The notes beneath the pieces are model-generated. The model was given only the letters and a program-made list of their open reading frames with translations, ran no database searches and was not told where the DNA came from. Below, piece by piece: positions 9,046 through 17,423 of a stretch of 64,000 nucleotides of DNA. Origin of the DNA: a candidate division KSB1 bacterium (lineage in GTDB: Bacteria > Electryoneota > RPQS01); assembly GCA_016214895.1 (NCBI GenBank), contig JACRMR010000008.1:62001-126000 (forward strand), written 5' to 3'. The position numbers and the translations under genes were made by a program. How positions within the stretch are numbered: the stretch's first letter is position 1; the number at the start of each line of letters is the position of its first letter.

Positions 9046-9734
9046 TGTCCCCGCGCGGAATAATCATCGCGATTGACGGGCCGGCGGGTTCGGGCAAATC
9101 GACGACAGCGAAATTGGTGGCGAAGCGCCTGGGGTACATGCACATCGACACGGGTGCGATGTACCGGGCGGTTGCAGTCAAGATGCTGCGCAACGGCATC
9201 GAGCTCGCCGATATCGAGCGCGTGACGGATCTGTTGCAGGAAACCACGGTCGAGCAGCGCGAGGCGGCGGACTCCACGCGGATTCTGCTGGACGGTCGCG
9301 ATGTCTCCGACGAGATTCGCACGCCGGAGATCTCGCTGTGGGTCGGGCCGGTCTCCGAGAGTCGGCTGGTGCGGGAATACCTGGTGGAGTGGCAACGGGC
9401 ACTGGGCCGCGACGGCGGCGTGGTGCTCGAAGGCCGCGACATCGGCACGGTGGTGTTTCCCCGGGCGGAGCTGAAGGTGTTCATGATCGCCGATTTGAGG
9501 ACCCGGGCAAAGCGTCGCCGCAAGGAGATGCTGTCCCGCGGGATTGACCAGAGTCTGGAAGAAGTTGAACGCGCGCTGGCCACGCGCGATGAGCGGGATT
9601 CCAAGCGTGAGCACAGCCCGTTGCGGCGGGCGGAGGATGCCGTTGATTTGGACACGACGGACTTGACGATTGGCGATCAGGTTGAGCGCGTGGTCGCCCT
9701 GGCCAAGAAGCTGCTTTCCGCACCGGCAGGCTGA
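9045..9734 (+). CDS. cmk: (d)CMP kinase
   Basis: Phosphorylates CMP and dCMP to the diphosphates using ATP. The 229-residue protein has the P-loop GPAGSGKST (12-20), the DTGAMYRA motif just after it, the GRDIGTVVFP segment and the RDxRDS-like arginine motif (TRDERDSKRE) near residue 185 that forms the lid and base contacts. The ATG at 9045 overlaps the upstream stop as TGATG; the GTG at 9042 is an alternative adding one residue. The order cmk, acyltransferase, rpsA resembles the frequent bacterial cmk-(ispH)-rpsA cluster. Confidence 0.93.
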   Translation: MSPRGIIIAIDGPAGSGKSTTAKLVAKRLGYMHIDTGAMYRAVAVKMLRNGIELADIERVTDLLQETTVEQREAADSTRILLDGRDVSDEIRTPEISLWVGPVSESRLVREYLVEWQRALGRDGGVVLEGRDIGTVVFPRAELKVFMIADLRTRAKRRRKEMLSRGIDQSLEEVERALATRDERDSKREHSPLRRAEDAVDLDTTDLTIGDQVERVVALAKKLLSAPAG

Positions 9735-9737
9735 GCC

Positions 9738-10418
9738 GTGCGGGCCGGATACGCGGTCGTCAGGGCGCTGTCGAGTGCAGGTTTTCACACGCTGTTTGGC
9801 CTGCAGGTGCATGGTCTCGACCGCGTTCCGCGCAGTGGACGGATCATCCTTGCTTCGAACCATCGTTCGAATTTCGATCCTCCGATCCTGGGCGGTGTCG
9901 TTCCGCGGGAAACGCACTTTTTTGCGAAGGAGGAGTTGTTTCGCGGTCGCTGGTTGGGCGGGTTGATTTCGTACCTGAACGCGTTTCCGGTGCGGCGGGG
10001 CCAATTCGACCGGACCTCATTGCAGCAGTGTCTCCATGTGCTCGAGCAGGAGGGGTGCCTGCTCATGTTTCCGGAGGGCACACGGGCGCCGGCGGACGGT
10101 TTTTTGAAGGCAAAAGTCGGGGTCGGCTGGGTGGTGTCCTTGTCGCAGGCACCGGTGTTGCCCGTGTATATTCATGGAAGCACGGTGAGCCGGCCGCGCT
10201 GGTCGCCACGGCCGGCGATTCAGGTGATTTTTGGCGATCCGGTCACGGCGGCGGAATTAACGGCCGGGACGGAGCGCGGGCGGGTGGCATACGAGATTAT
10301 ATCAGACCGCGTGCTGGAGCGGATTCGCGATCTCTCCGTGCGACTCCCGGGGGGAGTCGTTCGTGAGCGCGGCCCGCTTTACGAGCGCTCGGTGATTGAT
10401 AATGAACGGTTGAGGTAG
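9738..10418 (+). CDS. plsC: 1-acyl-sn-glycerol-3-phosphate acyltransferase
   Basis: Adds the second fatty acyl chain to lysophosphatidic acid, giving phosphatidic acid at the inner membrane. The 226-residue protein shows the family motifs: NHRSNFD with H42 and D47 (HX4D catalytic dyad) and FPEGTR at 111-116 (glycerol-phosphate binding). There is a hydrophobic N-terminal segment. It starts with GTG at 9738, three bases after cmk. CdsA, PssA and Psd, which act downstream on phosphatidic acid, are encoded elsewhere in the window. The last 25 residues are rich in Arg and variable. Confidence 0.9.
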   Translation: MRAGYAVVRALSSAGFHTLFGLQVHGLDRVPRSGRIILASNHRSNFDPPILGGVVPRETHFFAKEELFRGRWLGGLISYLNAFPVRRGQFDRTSLQQCLHVLEQEGCLLMFPEGTRAPADGFLKAKVGVGWVVSLSQAPVLPVYIHGSTVSRPRWSPRPAIQVIFGDPVTAAELTAGTERGRVAYEIISDRVLERIRDLSVRLPGGVVRERGPLYERSVIDNERLR

Positions 10419-10431
10419 GTCCAACTAACCC

Positions 10432-10463
10432 CGTTCCCGGACGGGCATAAACAAGCCGGGACG
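10432..10463 (+). promoter_or_regulatory. Stem-loop in the rpsA leader
   Basis: CGTTCCCGG (10432-10440) can pair with CCGGGACG (10456-10463) with one bulged T, leaving a 15-base loop. The hairpin ends 7 bases before the rpsA ATG, and no Shine-Dalgarno sequence is present (GACGACCCAAC). In E. coli, rpsA also lacks a good ribosome site and S1 represses its own translation through leader structure; an analogous role here is inference. Confidence 0.4.
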
Positions 10464-10470
10464 ACCCAAC

Positions 10471-12261
10471 ATGGAAACAGAAGAAACGAATGTGCCGGTA
10501 GCGGTCACCGCAAAAGACGACGTCCGCTTCAAGGGGCGCAAGATCAAGCTCTCGGAATTGCCCGAGCAGCAGGCGGAACTACACCGCGAGACGCAAGATC
10601 TGGCCGGACTCTATGAGAAGATGATCATGGAGTTCCGCGAGGGCGAGATCGTCAAGGGCAAGATCATCGCGATCAACGACAAGGAAGTTTCGATCGACAT
10701 CGGCTTCAAGTCGGAGGGTACGATTTCGTCGGACGAGTTCCCGAGCCGGGATTCGTTCAAGATCGGTGACGACATTGAGGTGTTCCTTGACCGGGTGGAG
10801 GACTCGGAGGGACAGCTATTGCTGTCGAAGAAGAAGGCCGATTTCCTGCGTGTGTGGGAGCGCATCGGCGACATCTTCAAGACGGGCGAGATCGTCAAGG
10901 GCAAGATTCTGCGGCGGATCAAGGGCGGATTCGTGGTCGATCTGATGGGGATTGACGCGTTCTTGCCGGGCTCGCAGATCGACGTACATCCGGTGCGCGA
11001 TTTCGACGCATTGGTGAATCAGGACATGGACTTCCGCGTCGTGAAGCTGAACGATGCTCGCAAGAACATCGTGGTTTCCCACAAGGTGATTGTCGAAGAG
11101 GGTCTGGCCGGGGTGCGCGAGAAGGTCCTGGGCAGCCTGAAGGTGGGGGATGTGATGGACGGCACGGTCAAGAACATCACCGATTTCGGCGTGTTTGTCG
11201 ATCTGGGCGGTGTGGACGGCCTGTTGCACATCACGGATCTGTCCTGGGGCAGGGTCAGTCACCCGTCCGAGGTTGTGCAGCTTGACCAGAAGATCACGGT
11301 CAAGGTGCTTGATTATGACAAGGATCGCCAGCGCATCTCGATTGGGTACAAGCAGCTCCAGACTCATCCGTGGGAGGGTGTCGAAGGCAAATACCCGATC
11401 GGCGCCCGGGTTCGCGGCAAGGTCGTGTCGATTGCGCGATACGGCGCATTCGTGGAACTGGAGAAGGGCCTTGAGGGGCTGGTGCACATTTCGGAGATGA
11501 GCTGGACGCAGCACGTGAAGCATCCCTCCGCGATTCTCAGCGTGGGCGACGAACTCGACGTCATCGTGCTGAATATCGACAAGGAGAATCGCAAGATTTC
11601 GCTGGGTCTCAAGCAGATCGAGCCGGACCCGTGGGAGAATCTCGAGCAGAAGTATGCCGTCAGCAGCCGTCACACGGGCAAGGTCCGTGATCTGGTGCCA
11701 TTCGGCGCATTCGTGGAGTTGGAAGACGGGATTGACGGTCTGGTGCACATCTCCGACCTATCCTGGACGAAGCGGGTTCGCCATCCGGGCGAGCTGCTGA
11801 AGAAGGGTGACGAGGTGGAAGTGGTCGTGCTCGGTTTTGATCGCAATGAGCGTCGCATCGCCCTCGGTCTGAAGCAGGCGCAGGAGAATCCCTGGGACGA
11901 ATTTGAACGGACATTTGCCGTGGGCACACAGGTCACCGGGAAGGCGTCGCGGATCCTCGAGAAGGGCGTCGTTGTCGATCTGCCCAATGAAGTCGAGGGC
12001 TTCGTTCCGAACAGTCAGCTCAAGCGGCTGACGCGCGGCGGGAAGCAGTCGGTAAGCGTTGGCGACGAGTTGCAGCTTGAGGTGATCGAATTCGACAAGG
12101 AGTCGAAGAAGATCATTCTGGCGGCACAGGCTCCGGCCGGTGAAGCGGAAGGCGCCACTGACGACACGTACAAGCAGTACGTGGTTGGCAGTGACACGGA
12201 CTTGCCCGATCAGCCGGAACCGCACGGTTACAAGGACGAGTCCACGGAACCGCAGGTTTAA
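10471..12261 (+). CDS. rpsA: 30S ribosomal protein S1
   Basis: Binds mRNA and helps load it on the 30S subunit. The 596-residue protein contains six S1 (OB-fold) repeats starting near residues 54, 136, 224, 309, 398 and 483. Repeats 3 to 5 are the best conserved, with the GVFVDL, GLLHITDLSW and GLVHISEMSW stretches typical of mRNA-binding repeats. The N-terminal 50 residues are charged and the C-terminal 40 are acidic. Length and repeat number equal those of standard bacterial S1. It follows plsC with a 52-base gap containing a hairpin. A small hairpin (12260-12274) overlaps the stop codon. Confidence 0.95.
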   Translation: METEETNVPVAVTAKDDVRFKGRKIKLSELPEQQAELHRETQDLAGLYEKMIMEFREGEIVKGKIIAINDKEVSIDIGFKSEGTISSDEFPSRDSFKIGDDIEVFLDRVEDSEGQLLLSKKKADFLRVWERIGDIFKTGEIVKGKILRRIKGGFVVDLMGIDAFLPGSQIDVHPVRDFDALVNQDMDFRVVKLNDARKNIVVSHKVIVEEGLAGVREKVLGSLKVGDVMDGTVKNITDFGVFVDLGGVDGLLHITDLSWGRVSHPSEVVQLDQKITVKVLDYDKDRQRISIGYKQLQTHPWEGVEGKYPIGARVRGKVVSIARYGAFVELEKGLEGLVHISEMSWTQHVKHPSAILSVGDELDVIVLNIDKENRKISLGLKQIEPDPWENLEQKYAVSSRHTGKVRDLVPFGAFVELEDGIDGLVHISDLSWTKRVRHPGELLKKGDEVEVVVLGFDRNERRIALGLKQAQENPWDEFERTFAVGTQVTGKASRILEKGVVVDLPNEVEGFVPNSQLKRLTRGGKQSVSVGDELQLEVIEFDKESKKIILAAQAPAGEAEGATDDTYKQYVVGSDTDLPDQPEPHGYKDESTEPQV

Positions 12262-12296
12262 CCGCCGCGCGGTTCTCTGATGGCGACGGTGCAGCC

Positions 12297-13610
12297 GTGG
12301 AATTGAACAAGAAAGTCTCGCTGACGACCCTCGGTTGCAAGCTGAACCAGTATGACAGCGAAGCGATTCTGACGCAGTTTCGGCACGCCGGTTACGAGGT
12401 GGTAGAGGCGGGCGATCCCGCGGACATTTGCGTCGTGAATACGTGCGCGGTCACCTCCGTGGCCGAGCGCAAGGCACGCACGATTATCCGTTCAACCCGC
12501 CGCCGGAACCCTCAGGCAACCGTTCTGGCGGTGGGTTGTATGGTAGAGCGGACCGCGGACTCGTTGGCGGCGATGCCGGAGGTCAATGCGGTCCTGGGTA
12601 ACCGCGAAAAAGAGCACCTCATTGATTTTTTGAACCGGATGTCTGCCGGTAGTTCCGGTCACCAATTTGTCGGTGAGACACGCGCTGCCGCGGAATTCAC
12701 GGATGGAGTGGTTGTTACCGGGTTGCTGGGTCGGACCCGCAGCTTCTTGAAGGTTCAGGACGGTTGTTCGCAGAAGTGTACGTACTGCATCGTGCCCCAG
12801 TTGCGCGGGCCGGGGCGGAGCCTGTCGATCCCCGCGGTGGTGGAACGGGCGCGCGTCCTGGCCGACCACGGTTTTGCCGAGCTTGTCCTGACCGGTGTAG
12901 CGCTCGGCACGTACGGCTTTGATCTCGGCAACCGCGGCGCGCTGGCAACGTTGTTGTTCGAGTTGGAAAAGGTCGAGGGCTTGAAGCGAATTCGACTGGG
13001 GAGTGTTGAACCCTGGGCGATCAGCGACCGGATGTTGGACGTCGTCGCCGGCTCCACGAGAATCTGCCCTCATCTGCACATCCCGTTACAAAGCGGCGAG
13101 GATGGTGTACTGCATCGGATGAATCGCCGCTATTCAACGAAGCAGATCGAGCACGTTTTCGACTACGCGTACGGATTGCGTGATGATTGGGGCTTCGGCT
13201 CCGACATCATCGTGGGTTTTCCCGGCGAGAGTCGGAACGATTTCGAGCAGACCTGCCGCTTTCTCTCCGACCTGCCGCTCTCCTACTTGCATATCTTCCC
13301 CTATAGTACGCGACCGGGCACCCCGGCGACCCGCCTGCCGGGGCAAGTCGGGGAGCAGGAGAAGCGGACCCGCGCGGGAGCGCTTGCCGAAATCGATCAG
13401 CGGAAGCGAATGGAATTCAGGCAGCGGAGCCTTGGCCGGGTAGCAAGGGTATTATTTGAGAATCGCCTCGTCGGGCCACTGCTGGCCGGGCACTCCGATA
13501 ACTATCTTGATGTCTATGTGACACCCGCGGCGGAACTGCCGGGTCGCATTCGCTCGGTCAAGCTCGTCGATCTTCATCCCGCCGGAGTGGTGGGCGAAAT
13601 TATCGATTGA
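12297..13610 (+). CDS. mtaB: tRNA (N6-threonylcarbamoyladenosine(37)-C2)-methylthiotransferase
   Basis: A radical-SAM enzyme that adds a methylthio group to t6A at position 37 of tRNAs decoding ANN codons. The 437-residue protein has the UPF0004 N-terminal domain with LGCKLNQYDSE and the CAVT and GCM cysteines that hold the second 4Fe-4S cluster. The radical-SAM motif is C157-x3-C161-x2-C164, followed by the LRGPGRS stretch. A C-terminal TRAM-like region is present. The LGCKLNQ start separates MtaB from MiaB (LGCQMN) and RimO. It starts with GTG at 12297, 35 bases after rpsA. Confidence 0.9.
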   Translation: MELNKKVSLTTLGCKLNQYDSEAILTQFRHAGYEVVEAGDPADICVVNTCAVTSVAERKARTIIRSTRRRNPQATVLAVGCMVERTADSLAAMPEVNAVLGNREKEHLIDFLNRMSAGSSGHQFVGETRAAAEFTDGVVVTGLLGRTRSFLKVQDGCSQKCTYCIVPQLRGPGRSLSIPAVVERARVLADHGFAELVLTGVALGTYGFDLGNRGALATLLFELEKVEGLKRIRLGSVEPWAISDRMLDVVAGSTRICPHLHIPLQSGEDGVLHRMNRRYSTKQIEHVFDYAYGLRDDWGFGSDIIVGFPGESRNDFEQTCRFLSDLPLSYLHIFPYSTRPGTPATRLPGQVGEQEKRTRAGALAEIDQRKRMEFRQRSLGRVARVLFENRLVGPLLAGHSDNYLDVYVTPAAELPGRIRSVKLVDLHPAGVVGEIID

Positions 13611-13635
13611 ATCCCTTTCCCATTTCACAGTTTAC

Positions 13636-14799
13636 ATGGCAACACCCCTCGTGAATATCGACCGCCACGTCCGCACATTTTGCGAACTGGTGCGGATTGA
13701 CAGCCCTTCCAAGAAAGAGACTCAGGTAGCGGACTATATCGAAACGGCGTTACGCGGACTTGGTGTGGACACGTGGCGCGACGGTGCGGCGGAGCAGATC
13801 GGCGGTGAATGCGGCAATCTTCATGTGCGGATGCCCGCTCACGACTCGCAAGCGCCGGCGATCTTGTTTTCAGCCCACATGGACACCGTGATGCCGGGTC
13901 TGGGTATCAAGCCGCAGATTCGGGACGGGGTGATCTACTCGGACGGCACGACGGTGCTCGGCGCGGATGACAAGGCGGGGGTCGCCACGATCATTGAAAT
14001 GCTGCGGATATTGAAGGAGTCGGGCCTGCCGCACGGACCGATCGAGGTGATTTTTGATGTGGCCGAGGAGATTGGGCTGATGGGAGCGTATGCGGTCGAT
14101 CTGTCGAGTGTGAAGGCCAAGTGCGGAATCGTTCTAGACGGCGAGGACATCGACACGGTGATCTACAAGTCGCCGAGCGCCAATCGCATGCTGTACGAGA
14201 TCGACGGGGTCGCGGCACACGCCGGGATGGCGCCGGAGAAGGGCGTTTCGGCGATCGAGGTTTTTGCGCATGCCGTCGCGAACATGAAACTGGGTCGATT
14301 GAATCCGGATTCAACCGCGAATATCGGTGTAGTGAATGCCGGGCGCGCCACCAACATCGTTGCGGACAAACTTTCGGCCAACGCCGAGGCGCGCAGCCAT
14401 TCGAACGAGTTTCTGGAAGAGCAGACGCGCCACATGAGCGCGTGCTTCGAGGAGGCCACGCGGCGTTTCATCAAGACCGTGGACGGCAAGCCGGTCGAGC
14501 CGCGATTTCGCGCCAACATCCGCCGCGAGTTCAACGCGATGGATATCGGTTTCGATAGTTTTCCGTTTCAGCTGGTGCAGTCGGCGGGTGCCGAGCTGGG
14601 TCTGACGATGCGTCCGCTGGCCATCGGCGGCGGCACGAATGCAAATGTTTACAACGAGAAGGGTTTGCCGGCCGTGGTGATCGGCGTGGGTATGCGTGAT
14701 GAACACACCACGGACGAACATGTCAGTATCGCCGACCTGGAACAGTCGGTCAAACTATGTCTATGCATTCTCGCTCAGAATCACGCTCACGTCGGTTAG
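13636..14799 (+). CDS. M20 family metallopeptidase, PepT-like
   Basis: A two-zinc aminopeptidase or amidohydrolase of the M20 family, probably cytoplasmic. Metal and catalytic residues are visible: H81 and D83 in SAHMDT, D111/D112 in GADDKAG, the general-base pair E144-E145, and a late His in DEHTTDEHVS. The insert between about 175 and 290 is the dimerisation (lid) domain. The 387-residue length and the GTTVLGADDKAG motif resemble tripeptidase PepT and its paralogues. The exact substrate is not determined. The 25-base gap after mtaB holds no clear Shine-Dalgarno sequence. Confidence 0.8.
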   Translation: MATPLVNIDRHVRTFCELVRIDSPSKKETQVADYIETALRGLGVDTWRDGAAEQIGGECGNLHVRMPAHDSQAPAILFSAHMDTVMPGLGIKPQIRDGVIYSDGTTVLGADDKAGVATIIEMLRILKESGLPHGPIEVIFDVAEEIGLMGAYAVDLSSVKAKCGIVLDGEDIDTVIYKSPSANRMLYEIDGVAAHAGMAPEKGVSAIEVFAHAVANMKLGRLNPDSTANIGVVNAGRATNIVADKLSANAEARSHSNEFLEEQTRHMSACFEEATRRFIKTVDGKPVEPRFRANIRREFNAMDIGFDSFPFQLVQSAGAELGLTMRPLAIGGGTNANVYNEKGLPAVVIGVGMRDEHTTDEHVSIADLEQSVKLCLCILAQNHAHVG

Positions 14800-14814
14800 G
14801 GCCAACTTGAAGGC

Positions 14815-17400
14815 ATGAAGCAAGGCACATCCGCATTGGTTGCGATCATTATTGTCTTGACCCTCGCGCTCGCCGTTGACGTACGGCTGGCCGAGGGTTT
14901 GACGTTCTTCACCCAGGAGGAATGGACGCCGACTGGCGTGACTCCGGCGTTGGAGCCGAACGCGCAGCAGATTGTCCTCAATCTCTCGGGAGCCTGGGAG
15001 TTGCGAGCGGAGGGCGAGAAGCAGTGGTCACCCGGATGGATTCCGGGGAGTTACACCGACGCACAGACGGTGGTTTCGCTGCGCCGCAGCTTCACGGTTC
15101 CCGATTCGCTGCGCCGTTGGAATTTGCAGATTCACATTCCCGAGGTCCACTATTCGGTCGAGGTGTGGTTGAACGGGAGGTTTATCTCGTCGTTCACGGG
15201 TAACCATCTCGGTTTTTCGGCGGATTTGACGCGGGACCATATCAAATTCGGCGGACCGAACGAACTGGTGTTGAAGCTCGATAACTCGCTCTCGCCGGAC
15301 GGATCGCTGCCGGTATTTCCGCAGTTATTGCAGCCACTGAATTACGGCGGGGTGTTCTCCGGTGTGTTCATTCGAGCGGTGCCGTCCTGGTCGATTGAGG
15401 AGGTGACGCTGGAGGAGTCCTCGAGTCGGGACTCGATGTTGGTCAGTGGAACCGTGAACATCCGCATCGCCCAGTACTCGAAGGCCGTCAGCCTCGCGGA
15501 CTCGAGCGGGGCGGCGGCGGTCGTCCGCGCCTATGTCGAGCTGCGTGACTCCAGTGGAGCGCTGATCGCGGAGAGTCGGGGCGACGCGGTTTCCGCGGGC
15601 GGGTCCGATCGTTTTCAGGCTTCGCTGCCCTTGCCCGGAATTCGCCCGGCGTTTTGGTCGCCGACGGCGCCGGTGCTTTATCGCCTGGACGCGTACCTGC
15701 TGGCCGACGGGGACACATTGCACCGGTTCAGTCGCGAAGTGGGTTTCAAGCGAGTGCGGATAGTCGGACCGTCGATCTACCTGAACGGGGCTCCGTTCAC
15801 GATTCGGGCCGTGGACTACCTGCCCGAAGCGGTTCGCGGGCGGCGGGCCATCTCAGAACAGCAGTTGCGTCGCGACTTTGCGGCCCTCAAAGAGCTGAAC
15901 GTCAACGCGATCCGCCTGCGCTATTCGGCGCCGTCTCCGCTGGTGGTCAAGCTGGCGGATGAAACGGGATTCCTGCTGTTTGCGGAGTGCGGACTCGACT
16001 GGATTCCCGCGAACATCCTCAGCAGTCCCAAGTTCCGGCAGGTCCTCGAGCACAGCTATGAGCGGTTGCTGACTCAGTTTGACGATCACGTGTCGGTGTT
16101 CGCCTGGAGCCTCGGATCGAACCTCGACTGGACCGACGACCGCACTCAGTCAGCGGTCAGCGGCCTCAAGCAGTTGATTCGCTCGCGGGATTCGCGCCCG
16201 TGCTTCGTGGAGTGCGCATCCGCGGGGAGCGCGGCTCCGGACGCGGACATCGTGCTGGTGCAGATGGGCATTGATCAGGCGCGGTCCGATGTCATTCCGC
16301 CGCCGGACGGTACGATTCCGACGATCATTTGCAATGTTGGGAAGCGCGCGGCCTTAAGTAATCAGTCGATGTCGGATGCCTCCGCCGGAATCGTCAATCA
16401 GGCGGACTTGTTGATCCGCACGGTGCTGTCGATTCAAGAGCGTCCGGATTTGGCGGGGTTCGTTATTCACTCGTACGCGGATTATCATGGTGCCAGTCCG
16501 CTGCTTGCGCAGCCGTTCGCGTCAGACCCGCTGATCTACACCAACGGCATCGTGAATTTTGCGCGTCAGGAACGGATCGCGTACTTCAAACTGCGCGATC
16601 TGGCTCAGACGGGACAGGTGTCGCCGCCGATTCCATCGGAGACGAGTGAGACCCCGCCGATGACGTTTCCCGCGGTGGGATTGGCGGCACTGCTGTTGCT
16701 TTCCGTTGAGATGCGGCGCAACAACGTGTTCCGGCAGAACCTGAAGCGGGTCTTCATGCACGCGCACGGGTTCTACAGCGATCTGCGCTATCGGCGATTC
16801 CTGCACACCGCGCAGCCGCTCTTGCTTTGGCTATTAGAGTCGATCACGCTGGCCCTGCTGACCTCGTCGTTGCTATACGCGATGCGGCACAACCTGTCGT
16901 TTGACTTTCACCTGACGCACTTCCTGCCGTGGGCGGGATTCAAGGCCGATTTGGTGGCGTTGATCTGGAATCCGCCTCGTTCGGTCGCCTACTTCACCGG
17001 CTTTTATCTCCTGTTGATTCTGTTGGCGACGGTGTTCGTGCGGGTGTCTTCGATTCCGTTCCGGGAGAAGGTGGATTTGTGGCAATCGGCGAACTATATT
17101 ATTTGGGCGTACGCGGCGCTGCTCTTCGTCTTGCCGTTGGCGGTGGTCTTCTATCGCGTGCTGGACATGCCGCAGTTTTTTGTTCCCGCGTTGCTGGGGG
17201 CGGGCGCCGCGCTGTGTTGGTGTTTGTTCAGGTTGCTGACCGCACTGCGCACCGGATTCGGCACCACGCAGGGGCGAATTACCGTGACGGCTGTAGTGGC
17301 GGCGGTCGTCGTGGTCGGCGGAATTGCCTGGCTGCTTTCCAATAGCCGCCAGACCTTCGCCTACTTGTCATTTTTCCGCGACATGCTGGGGGGAAGTTGA
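14815..17400 (+). CDS. Membrane-anchored glycoside hydrolase family 2-like protein lacking catalytic glutamates
   Basis: An 861-residue protein: N-terminal signal or anchor helix (about 8-24), jelly-roll sugar-binding domain (about 45-190), Ig-like domain (about 195-310), a TIM-barrel part (about 310-600), then about six membrane helices (near 618, 667, 723, 760, 787, 822). The order matches beta-glucuronidase/beta-galactosidase of GH2. The acid-base motif WSxxNE reads W431-S-L-G-S-N436, and the nucleophile motif TEYG reads C506-N507-V-G. Both glutamates are therefore asparagine and hydrolysis is not expected. The membrane tail resembles Yip1-type domains only in hydrophobic pattern. It is co-transcribed with guaB (TTGA junction). 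A binding, scaffold or sensing role is inference. Confidence 0.65.
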   Translation: MKQGTSALVAIIIVLTLALAVDVRLAEGLTFFTQEEWTPTGVTPALEPNAQQIVLNLSGAWELRAEGEKQWSPGWIPGSYTDAQTVVSLRRSFTVPDSLRRWNLQIHIPEVHYSVEVWLNGRFISSFTGNHLGFSADLTRDHIKFGGPNELVLKLDNSLSPDGSLPVFPQLLQPLNYGGVFSGVFIRAVPSWSIEEVTLEESSSRDSMLVSGTVNIRIAQYSKAVSLADSSGAAAVVRAYVELRDSSGALIAESRGDAVSAGGSDRFQASLPLPGIRPAFWSPTAPVLYRLDAYLLADGDTLHRFSREVGFKRVRIVGPSIYLNGAPFTIRAVDYLPEAVRGRRAISEQQLRRDFAALKELNVNAIRLRYSAPSPLVVKLADETGFLLFAECGLDWIPANILSSPKFRQVLEHSYERLLTQFDDHVSVFAWSLGSNLDWTDDRTQSAVSGLKQLIRSRDSRPCFVECASAGSAAPDADIVLVQMGIDQARSDVIPPPDGTIPTIICNVGKRAALSNQSMSDASAGIVNQADLLIRTVLSIQERPDLAGFVIHSYADYHGASPLLAQPFASDPLIYTNGIVNFARQERIAYFKLRDLAQTGQVSPPIPSETSETPPMTFPAVGLAALLLLSVEMRRNNVFRQNLKRVFMHAHGFYSDLRYRRFLHTAQPLLLWLLESITLALLTSSLLYAMRHNLSFDFHLTHFLPWAGFKADLVALIWNPPRSVAYFTGFYLLLILLATVFVRVSSIPFREKVDLWQSANYIIWAYAALLFVLPLAVVFYRVLDMPQFFVPALLGAGAALCWCLFRLLTALRTGFGTTQGRITVTAVVAAVVVVGGIAWLLSNSRQTFAYLSFFRDMLGGS

Positions 17401-17423
17401 TTGAACGGGCAAGTGAGGCCATA

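Noticed and set aside
8772-10004. 410-codon ORF on the minus strand
   Set aside because: Antisense to cmk and plsC, both of which have clear motifs; no recognisable protein features.
10816-11748. 310-codon ORF on the minus strand
   Set aside because: Antisense to the S1 repeats of rpsA; repetitive only because the S1 repeats are.
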